In this document: piece after piece, positions 55,691 through 64,000 of the stretch
How positions within the stretch are numbered: the first letter of the stretch is position 1
Layout: each line of letters opens with the position of its first letter
Source of the DNA: Undaria pinnatifida
Lineage: Eukaryota > Sar > Phaeophyceae > Laminariales > Alariaceae
Direction: 5' to 3'
NCBI GenBank assembly: GCA_012845835.1
Contig: JABAKD010000028.1
Span: 14,598,063-14,662,062, forward strand
Length of the DNA: 64,000 nucleotides
Made by a program: the position numbers and the translations under genes
The notes under the pieces: model-generated
Seen by the model: the letters and a program-made list of their open reading frames with translations, nothing else
Told to the model about the DNA's origin: nothing
Databases searched by the model: none

Positions 55691-56395
55691 GCTGAACATG
55701 AGGCTATCATCGGGGACGGTGACTACAGAAATTACACAGCTATCAATAGTGCAGTTTGTGCACAATAAGGTCTGGTGACGCTGTTATACCTACAACAGAA
55801 CCCGGAGGGCAGCATGGGGGTACTCCGCCGGTCGTAATCTCGGTGACCCAATTAGTGCAGTGTGTGCGTAAGGTCTGGTCATGTGGTTTCATCTACACCT
55901 TAACCCCTACCAGGCACCCTTTCAACCTCACTCTTGACCCTTAGCTCAGCGGATATACGTCGTGTATCTCTGCACAAAAACACATAAACAATCGTTGAGT
56001 GCTGTTGGCGGGTCAGCGGTTATTCAAGGTGTATCTGACATCACTTGAAAAAACAAATTCGCTGACTTTTATTTAGCTCGGCGATTATGCTGAATCATCC
56101 AACATACCTCCTGTACAAAAGCTCGCACGCGAGTGGTCGCTCGGGGTATGCGCTCACGGGAACTGAAGGATACCCAAGCCAGCGCTGGAGGATTGCGAAC
56201 CCAATAAGGTTCAATTGACATACCAGTATATTATAATAGACGACACGCATGCATTAAATGAAAGCACGTGGAAGTGTGGTGGGCTTGAAGTTATTTGACC
56301 CATCCGCCGGAGGATAAAACAAACAAAAAAAAATCTCGGGTGTGGATACTGGAAGCCGAGATTATCGAGGCCCCACTGCTGTGCGAGAGGTTTCT

Positions 56396-56512
56396 ATATA
56401 CCTGGTACCTGGTACCTGGTACCTGGTAGGACGGGGGGCGCGTGCTGCGGGGTACCTGGTACCTGGTACCTGGTACCTGGTACCTGGTAGGACGGGGGGC
56501 GCGTGCTGCGGG
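56396..56512. repeat. (ACCTGGT)n arrays in a duplicated unit of about 55 bp
   Basis: TACCTGGTACCTGGTACC, then AGGACGGGGGGCGCGTGCTG, occurs twice. Confidence 0.94.
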
Positions 56513-56948
56513 AAGGGTGGCACTTTTTTCCCATAATAATGTAATACTGTTACACAACAAACTGCACTACTTTTTTACTTGGTCGATGATGAGGCCCGTC
56601 ACCTGAGGAATATATAGTAATGATCGCTGCTGACCCACTGTTTTTGTTGAAAAATGTGAGATCTTATTGCGTGGTAGACCTAGTCCATGGGATCGATCAC
56701 CCGGCTAATTGGGCAAATTGACCAATTTAGCGCCGCACCCCCGACATCGGGAAAAATCGCTTGAAGTTAGACTAAAATAATTCAGATTATTCAGATCATG
56801 TGGCAACATGATCTGTCATGCAGATAATATATAATATAGATCATGAGTAGGGATCTGTCAGCCGTGAAAGACACAATACACATAGATCATCAACTGGGAT
56901 TTGATCTGTCCGACTTGTGGAGTCATCATACTATCATACTATCATCGT

Positions 56949-57656
56949 ATGTAACAGAGTGTCAGTATAGTTGGCAAGGGGTGAGCTCCTTCATAGGGTT
57001 GTATATCTTGCAATGAGGCGTTTAAGCCTCATTATTACGAGGTGTGTTGGAATCTATAGCCTCATTTTCATTTGTTTCGAATAGCCGCATCTTCGATCCC
57101 TTCAAAATTCTGGATGTTTTGTTGACGTCCTTTGATTGCAAGATTATCTGCATATACGACTATTCAGGGTGGGCTAATGTAATAGAGTGTCAGTATAGCT
57201 GGCAATAGATTCGGTAGGATAGTCCGCAGAGTTATGGTCTATTGGCCACAAGAAGATTCTCTTAAACGGAATATTCTGAGTGGAGCGGACAAGCCGCAGA
57301 ATTTAGCTAGCTTATACCACAAGAGCGTTCTCGGTAATGGAACGTTCTTCCTCTCTCTGGACAAGATAGATATAAGTAAGCGCGTTAGGCGCTCATGGGA
57401 ACATAGAACATCCAGGAGAACGTTCCTTGTACGTTCCTTAGGAAAGGTCCAGAAGAGAGCACAGCAGCAATGCTGCCCCACCCCCATGCTCTCTCACTCC
57501 TCCTCCTCCTCCTTCTCCTTTCCTGTCTCCTCGAGCTTCTCATGGCTCAATGCCAGTAATAAGAAATCTATGAAGAAGAACCGGTGCTGTCTCCAAGCGA
57601 AGCTGATACCCCTGCGTCTCTTCCCTCTCACCTTCCGGCACCACGACTCTTTCACA
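56949..57656 (+). mobile_element. LTR-A, second copy
   Basis: It matches 40117-40840 block by block: ATCTTGCAATGAGGCGTTTA, CTATTCAGGGTGGGCTAATG, GAGTGTCAGTATAGCTGGCA, GTTCCTTGTACGTTCC and CACCTTCCGGCACCACGAC. The LTR start motif GAGTGTCAGTATAG occurs at 56956 and again at 57186. There is no primer-binding site after it, and no protein. Confidence 0.75.
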
Positions 57657-57889
57657 CGTATCATACTATCACCGTATCATGCGTGTCGAGAGTCATGTTT
57701 CCATAGACCTTGGTATCCCTGCACAGTTAGTACAAGGCCGAGACGGACCAAGCGCCGAGCATTCACCGACCAGGCAGATATTATTGCTTGCAACAAGCAC
57801 GAAGCGCCGCGAAGTGTTCGGCGAGTCGGATGAAGGCTAAACCGCATCCCACCAAGAAGCGCTTGTTGTGCGGCATCCTACGATAGACT

Positions 57890-57968
57890 CTGAGATGTTG
57901 AGTGAGATGTTGAGTGAGATGTTGAGTGAGATGTTGAGTGAGATTTTGAGTGAGGTGTTGAGTGAAGC
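57890..57968. repeat. 12-bp minisatellite (GAGTGAGATGTT)6
   Basis: Six units. Confidence 0.94.
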
Positions 57969-58027
57969 GTTTGGCACCTTTGGGTTACCGGTATTTTCCT
58001 TTTCCTTTTTTCTGAATGACGAGGCTC

Positions 58028-58165
58028 CTTAACCCGTTATAACCCATTATAACCCATTATAACCCATTATAACCCATTGTAGCCTGTAACCCGTTACAAC
58101 CCATTGTAACCCATTGTAACCCATTATAACCCATTGTAAACCATTGTAAACCATTGTAGCCTATT
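58028..58165. repeat. 11-bp minisatellite (AACCCATTATA)n
   Basis: About 12 units with GTA variants. Confidence 0.93.
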
Positions 58166-58280
58166 ATAATGTTATGATATTATATTAGAGTAATAGTAAA
58201 ATCGTCGGAATGCCATTCTTACCTTGATTTTATTATTATATATATAGTAATTTTAATTGTATTATTAATAGCGCTGTACA

Positions 58281-58856
58281 TGTTGCAAGGTTTAGTTTGG
58301 GTAAGCTATGGGTTAACCTTTTGCAAGTGGTCAAACGGACTAATACCCCACTAATACCTTAACAAATGGCGCCGTCGGCAGGGCATGTTTTTTTTTGGTC
58401 GTGGGTTCGATCCCACCATAAACTTGAACTTTTTCAGACTTTCCCCATTGCCATGTCGAACTTGAAACAATTAGATAGGTTGACGTCCGTGAAACGTTTT
58501 TTATAAAATATGTATATACTCGTATAAATAGACTAAATATATGTGTGTTTGTTTTTTAAACAGAACAATATGACCCCTCCCATTATGGAAAAACTCACCC
58601 ACATAGTATAGTACAAATGCCAACAACACAGCTTGCAAAGATGAGTATTGACCCCAAATTCGTCGAACTCACGGCTGACGTCCTTGAAATATTTTTATAA
58701 AATACTCTCCCCGGTATCCCCAGGAAATGAAACCGCTTGGATATTGACAGGTCCGCCCGTACATCCGGCCGACCTGCTATTCCGCCGTTTTAGGGGGGAG
58801 GAGTGTTATATATGGCTTCGTTTGGATAAGATATTGTGGTTAACCTTTTGCACATA
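58281..58856 (+). mobile_element. TRIM element copy 3, interrupted by an R3 fragment
   Basis: The 5' LTR is 58281-58374, with PBS TGGCGCCGTCGGCAGGG at 58377. The interior is split at about 58472-58700 by a segment bounded by GACGTCCGTGAAACGTTTTT and GACGTCCTTGAAATATTTTT that contains an inverted R3 piece (AGCTTGCAAAGATGAGTATT). The interior then resumes (ACTCTCCCCGGTATCCCC), with PPT AGGGGGGAGGAG and a truncated 3' LTR. Confidence 0.83.
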
Positions 58857-59204
58857 GAAATATACGAGTACATCTACGTATGTATACGTAAGTCGTGCCA
58901 TCAGTGAGAAAATCGGGTGGAATCGCCTGCTTTTCCTGTTCATTTCTTTCGAGCTTACACGCTGGAAATTCTATTGGTATTACTTCGAAGTATGCATATG
59001 AATCATCTGGTTACGGTACGATACAAACAGTACAATCCACAGCCCTTCCCCTTTGTTCCCTCCTTGCGTGTCCAGGTTTTTGGCTCGTGTTTGGATTATC
59101 TTATTTTGGTTTTACTTTACTTTATTTTATTTCATTTTATTACCTGGTATGTTTCTTTTCCGAGCTTTGGCTCTCCTTTCCGGTTGGGTTGTTTCTTCGA
59201 TTTC

Positions 59205-60235
59205 TAGGGCTGGGTACTGAACCAGTACGTACTGCCAGTAGTACTAGTACTGGCAGTATCCTGATACTGGTAAACCGACCTGCCAGTACACCAGTACATT
59301 CGCATATAGACGAAGATCCCAATATACGCCTCAAGAACCAGCGGAAACCCATAGCTTCAGGCTGCCTGCTGAGAGGACGCCGGGGCCGCGAGGAGGGGGT
59401 AGGGTAGTGGCTGTCTTTGCTGGGGAAGATTTGCAGTTCTGCTAGTTTCAGTTTTGTTTTCTCCTGCAGGGTGCTCGTGGCGAAAAGAACCGCCATCCTG
59501 ATGACTCTGTTTGTTGTGCTGGTATCTAGCGGCTGTGATTTATGCGCGGTGTAGGTTTTGGTTGGGTAGGTAGCTTTCGATAGCTGTGGCACCGTTGTTA
59601 TCTCGTTGTGTACTCTGTTGCTCTGTTGCTGCCGTTGCACCGCTGTTCGTAGGCACATCAACTGATGGACTGATGATGGTGATCGACTTGGTTGCTTGCC
59701 GTCGTCTTTAGTACTCTTGTCAATCTATAGCTATCAATCTACTTTTTTTCCAATATACGCTGGGTTGAGTATGTGTGACATGGAATGAGTGCTATCCATT
59801 CCAATTCATGCTTATGCATACGCTACGTCACCCATGATCATGGAGTATATGGGCGTTGCAAAGTTAAAGATTTGTGCTACATTCTACACATCCTCCATGT
59901 TGAAAATCGGTACATATTTGGGCGTTGAACTCGAATTTTAGTGCCGTTTTCCCCACAAAAGTGCCTCTGTCATATGAGCCAAAATCACTCATTTTTTATG
60001 CTCTAGTGAAGCCAAATCGCGTAAAAATTCGCCTCCGGCGGGGCGCCTCCAGCGGGGCCCTCCGGGGGCGCCTCCGGCGAGGCCCCCTCACCAGCCGGGG
60101 GGGGCCGATGGTCGCGGCTGCGCCGCGACCGCGCGGCTTCGCCGCGCCACCAGTATACTGACCGGATCCAGTATACTGGCTGCTGACGCAGCCAGTATAA
60201 CTTGTACTGGCGCTGCGCGCCAGTACCCAGCCATA
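59205..60235. mobile_element. Putative TIR DNA transposon of about 1 kb with palindrome-rich ends
   Basis: The left end CTAGGGCTGGGTACTG and right end CAGTACCCAGCCATAG are inverted repeats. Subterminal palindromes are dense: ACTGCCAGTA...TACTGGCAGT at 59231, GGTCGCGGCTGCGCCGCGACC at 60110, and GCGCGGCTTCGCCGCGC at 60131. The interior has one minus-strand frame (59140-59661) with no recognised transposase domain, so it is probably non-autonomous. No target duplication is clear. Confidence 0.6.
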
Positions 60236-60877
60236 GTTAAGGTACTACTAATAATAGTAATAGTGGGGTATGTGAAATTAAAGGTGGGGGACACAGAGTG
60301 CCCCCTGCAGGTCTGCCAATTGAGCAGGTCCTCGGAGAGTACTCACTTTCGTTCCTTCGTAGAGATGTAGCTTTATTCGTTTCCACCAGTTTGTTTGTTT
60401 CATTTTTTGTTTTTTTTTTTATCTTTGTTTTTATTTGTTTTCTTATTTTGTTTTTGTTTTTTGTTTTTGTTTTTGTTTTTGTTTATTTCGTATTTCTCTC
60501 TTCCAATGTATTTCTGTTGCTGACGTATGTATGTTGTGCCTGTCGTACCCAGTACTAGGGCATGACATTGCGTTGTCGAATGCATTACGATGCATTATCT
60601 CTGTGTCGTAGCTTGTGACCACAGAGCTGATCTTTCTAGGGTGAAGAATCAGTACGGACACTGGGTGTGCTGGATGTCGACGAGTAGAAGAACGGTTTAA
60701 TGTGAAGAACACACACACACACACCAGAGCCCGGGATAGCTTCTGAGATCGGAGGCGCGTGCCTCCGATCTAATTCCTAACTTCCCCGAATATAAACCGC
60801 CAACCTTATCATACGAAACCCATCCAAATGATCTCAAATTCGGATACCTACAGGCCTTTCGAGGCCGTATCTTAACA
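60236..60877 (-). mobile_element. LTR-B, inverted solo copy
   Basis: On the minus strand: TGTTAAGATACGGCCTCGAA, TTTCGTATGATAAGGTTGGCG, GAGTACTCTCCGAGGACCTG, CTCTGTGTCCCCCACC and an end ACCCCACTATT...TAGTACCTTAAC. Those two ends match the ends of the TRIM LTR. A (GTTTTT)n tract at 60400-60485 and (AC)n at 60709-60722 lie inside. Confidence 0.7.
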
Positions 60878-61191
60878 GGTACTAGTCCGTTTGACGTTCG
60901 ACCACTTGCAAAAGGTTAACCAATACTTGTAGCTTACCCATACTACATCAGTAAGCCATATAAAACACTCTTCCCCCCTGAAACGGCGGGATAGCAGGTC
61001 GGCCGGATATGTATATGTGTATATATTTAGACTACGAGAGAGATGGTGGAATTTAAACCCACGACCCGAGAACCCATGGTCCTGCCGACGACGCCATTTG
61101 TTGAGGTATTAGTGGGGTATTAGTCCGTTTTACCACTTGCAATAATAATAGGTTAACCAATAGTATAGTTCACTCATACTACAGCAGTAAG
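60878..61191 (-). mobile_element. TRIM element copy 4 (inverted)
   Basis: In minus-strand order it has an LTR at about 61097-61191, the PBS complement CCTGCCGACGACGCCA at 61081-61096, the interior, the PPT complement CTCTTCCCCCCTG at 60968, and a second LTR to 60878. Its outer LTR end abuts LTR-B. Confidence 0.8.
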
Positions 61192-61907
61192 TGTCACAAG
61201 GCTTAGTTTGGGTAAGCTATGGGTTAACCTTTTGCAAGTGGTCAAACAGACTAATACCCCACTAATACCTCAAAAAATGGCGTCGTCGACAGACCATGGG
61301 TTTTTTGGGTCGTGGGTTCAAGCCCCACATCCACCATAATAAACTTCTTCAGATTTTCCCCATGTCGAACTTGAAAAATACTCTCCCCGGTATGCCCAGG
61401 AAATGAAACGGCTTGGATATTGACAGGTCCGCCGTAAATCCGGCCGACCTGCTATCCCGCCGTCTCAGGGGGGGGGAGTGTTATAAGGCTTAGTTTGGGT
61501 AAGCTATTGATTGGTTAACCTTTTGTAAGTGGTAAAACAGACTAATACCCCACTATTTCCTTTACAAAAATCTTTTGCAAGTGGTCAAACGGACTAACAC
61601 CCCACTAATACCTTAACAAATGGCGTCGTCGGCAGGACCAAGGGTTTTTTGGGTCGTGGGTTCAAATCTCACATCCACCATAATAATCTTTTTCAGACTT
61701 TCCCCATGTCGGACTTGAAAAGTACTCTCCCCGGTATACCCAGGGTGTGAAACGGCTTGGATGTTGAAAGGTCCGCCTGTGTATCCGGCCGACCTGCTAT
61801 CCCGCCGTTTCAGGGGGGGAGAGTGTCATAAGGCTTAGTTCGGGTAAGCTATTGGTTAACCTTTTGCAAGTGGTTAGACGGACTAATACCCCACTAATTC
61901 CTTAACA
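61192..61907 (+). mobile_element. TRIM copies 5 and 6 in tandem, sharing LTRs
   Basis: The order is LTR (61192-61274), PBS, interior, PPT, LTR (61479-61566), a partial LTR (61570-61617), PBS at 61621, interior, PPT CAGGGGGGGAGAG, LTR (61824-61907). The two interiors are about 90% alike by eye. Confidence 0.83.
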
Positions 61908-62015
61908 TGAGCCATATAAAACACTCTTCCCCCCTGAAACGGCGGGATAGCAGGTCGGCCGGATATGTATATATGTATATATGTATATATATACTACAGT
62001 AAGCCTTATAACAGT
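61908..62015 (-). mobile_element. TRIM fragment (inverted)
   Basis: CACTCTTCCCCCCTGAAACGG and GCAGGTCGGCCGGATATGTA match copy 4, then (TATATG)n, then AAGCCTTATAACAGT, an LTR start. Confidence 0.75.
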
Positions 62016-62960
62016 AGGGGTTGGGGTTAGGGAATAGTCTAGTCTATATACTTTATGAAGGATGTATGTCAACCACATTATCGAATAAGCGGAAAGGTAC
62101 CCTCGTATGATCGCAGTGTGTTCCTATTAATAGATGAACTACAACCCGAGCGAGGAGATGGCCCCAGAGGGAGATCACTGCTGTACTGGGCTAAGCACTC
62201 TGCTAAGAAACCAGTGAGATTGGACAAAGAACCGAGAAAGGATGCCAGGTATACCTATATATGCATTATATATGGAGGCGGCCGTTCCGTGCTTTTCACG
62301 ATATGATTTCCGACTTTCTCCAACACCTTTAGTCTACACACATACATGTGAGCTAACAACATTTTTTTGTGGCCTACGGGTGCTCCACCCGGAAATGACC
62401 ACGGAGGCTCTCTGGATTAGCAAAAACAGTCGGCTATTCGGCGACACGCATCTATCTTTGATCATTCAGTACTATTGGTATTAACGCAAGTTAAGAGCTG
62501 CCATCATCTATATTATAGGAGTGCAGGGGTCTGGCGTTTTCGATCCACGCTTTTATAGTTTGTGTATTCCCTGGTAGTGTGTGAGATGGAATGGTGTTCG
62601 AAGAGCTTTAGGATCAAGTGTGCACCGCCCGACGAGTGATGCAGAACGCCAGATCTCACTCGTCGGTGTTCATTCGATCAATACAGCAGTAGTACAGGTG
62701 TGTAAGTGTGCCTTTGCATTACATCAAGAGCAGAAGAGAGATCACTTCGGAACAGTAGCGATCGACGTCCACCGCATGTTCCATAATGACTCGACAGCAC
62801 TAACAACCCGAGCATCATGACTGGGCTGGACCTCCGCTGGCCTGCCACATAAATACACAGGGAGTACACAGGAACTTACGTACACTCCAAAAGTTAACTT
62901 TAAAAGTTAACTTACACCATAACACTTACTACTCCATGCATACTGAATTCCACATATATA
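62016..62960. other. No supported gene; two short open frames
   Basis: Frames at 62055-62306 (contains SAKKPVRLDKEPRKDARY) and 62242-62484 (contains TTEALWISKNSRLFGDTHL) read like protein but match nothing I know and lack clear splice partners. They may be decayed transposon code. Confidence 0.25.
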
Positions 62961-62964
62961 TATA

Positions 62965-63230
62965 GGTCTGGTTTTGTCCCCTTCAATGCGGGTTATACAG
63001 TTTCCGTGTGCAGAACAAGGCTGAACGTCTTAGTAGTCCTCTTGACCCTGGCATTAGCAGGGGAGTCTGTCGCCGACCTGCTGTAGTATCCTTCACGACG
63101 AGGGTATACACACCCCGTAACACGCGCGATCGAAGTATCACACTCACACGCAGCTTGCAAAGCTGGGTTTAGATCAAAAATCATTTTTGGTCGATCTCAC
63201 AGCTCAAGTGTATTTTTACATCTTTTTAGT
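62965..63230 (-). repeat. Repeat R3, divergent inverted copy
   Basis: TTTTGTCCCCTTCAATGCGGG, GTTTCCGTGTGCAGAAC, GGGGAGTCTGTCGCCGACC, CGCGCGATCGAAGTATCAC and GGTCGATCTCACAGCTCAAG are the R3 order reversed. Confidence 0.75.
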
Positions 63231-63334
63231 ATATATATATATCAGAACTCAGTCACTTAGTCACGTGACTCACGTGACTCGGTGGTGCTATTATGAGACC
63301 TGGGGTATATGCTATATAGACTATATGATATGCA

Positions 63335-63460
63335 GTACGCGCAGTGGTATGCGCACTATGGAGTGAAATGCATGCACTATAGCGGAAACTGGCACTACTG
63401 CGTACGACGCACGTCGCCACTTTTGGCTGTTGTGTGTTCCAATCTGTGCCAAGTGATTTT
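63335..63460. repeat. CGGCACTATAG-type element fragment
   Basis: GCATGCACTATAGCGGAAACTGG and TGTGTTCCAATCTGTGCCAAG recall copy 1 (TGGGTGTTCCCATCTGTGCCAAG). Confidence 0.45.
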
Positions 63461-63504
63461 TACAGGCAGGCGAAATAATGTCGAATAATGTCTGGGAAAA
63501 ATAC

Positions 63505-63725
63505 AAAATACCCTCCCCGGAATCCCCAGGAAATCGAACACCGCGTGGATATTGACGCGCCCGCCCGTATATCCGGCCGACCTGCTATCCCGCCGGTCCA
63601 GGGGGGGGGAGATTGTTATAAATGATCAGAAGTTTTTTTTTTTCGTTTTGATGGAAAGGCAATTGGTTGACCTTTCACCAGTCAGTCAGTGGTCAAACGG
63701 ACTTACGCCCACTCACTGACTTTTG
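63505..63725 (+). mobile_element. TRIM fragment (3' half)
   Basis: ACCCTCCCCGGAATCCCCAGG, GTATATCCGGCCGACCTGC, PPT CAGGGGGGGGGAGAT, then a diverged LTR starting TGTTATAAATG and containing GGTCAAACGGACTTACGCCC. Confidence 0.78.
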
Positions 63726-64000
63726 TTGTAGATGGGCTACACCAGGTAGGTACGAAGTATAGACTATTAATAATGATCAGTATAATGATCATATCCCACC
63801 TTATTCCAGTTACTGTATTCCAACTCGCCTTTCCTTCATTCATCCAGTTGCTTCCTCCCATCCAGCCCTGGCCTCATAGACTAATCAGATAGTCAGATAG
63901 TCTTTCTCTGTGCCATACTCGTAATTCATGGGTAAAAAAGGTACTTCATAATTAATTATCGCAGTTACTACCATGCATGGGGGGTAGATCATAGTATTAA

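Overview
The window is nuclear DNA of a flagellated eukaryote. It has long GT-AG (and two GC-AG) spliceosomal introns, a nested tRNA gene, LTR and TIR transposons, and a very high density of minisatellites. Nothing is bacterial: there are no operons or ribosome-binding sites. Lineage cannot be fixed by eye. Long introns, TTAGGG-like interstitial repeats and the style of the retroelement open reading frame would suit a stramenopile such as a brown alga, but that is a guess.

One host gene dominates. Joining 25 + strand exons between 1553 and 44625, with every intron phase matching, gives the C-terminal 1500 residues of a CFAP65 (CCDC108) orthologue. CFAP65 is an ASH/MSP-repeat protein of the flagellar central apparatus. 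The 5' end (N-terminal ASH repeats, start codon, promoter) lies left of the window. Introns make up about 90% of the locus and carry nearly all the repeats. At least nine exons have decayed same-strand copies of themselves in adjacent introns, which is the most striking feature of the region. A tRNA-Ala(TGC) gene sits antisense in intron 2.

Layout: 1-1552, upstream intron with a 200-bp tandem duplication and a CGGCACTATAG element. 1553-29262, exons 1-20 with introns full of 10-13-bp minisatellites, a MITE family with GGGGT..GGCGGT ends, and the tRNA. 29263-35426, exons 21-23, with two foldback elements built on GGGTC arrays. 35427-44625, a large intron filled with G-rich interspersed repeats, an LTR plus primer-binding site and a TRIM element, then the last two exons. 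44626-64000, repeat-dominated DNA without a convincing host gene: a frameshifted LTR-retrotransposon polyprotein (53.5-54.6 kb) with its LTR, a second LTR family, a TIR transposon of about 1 kb, and a cluster of TRIM elements at 58.3-62.0 kb.

The parts relate as follows: one flagellar gene is expressed across at least 43 kb. Its introns serve as landing sites for small non-autonomous elements, whose likely autonomous partner is represented by the decayed retrotransposon downstream. All family assignments come from motif recognition by eye; no database search was run.
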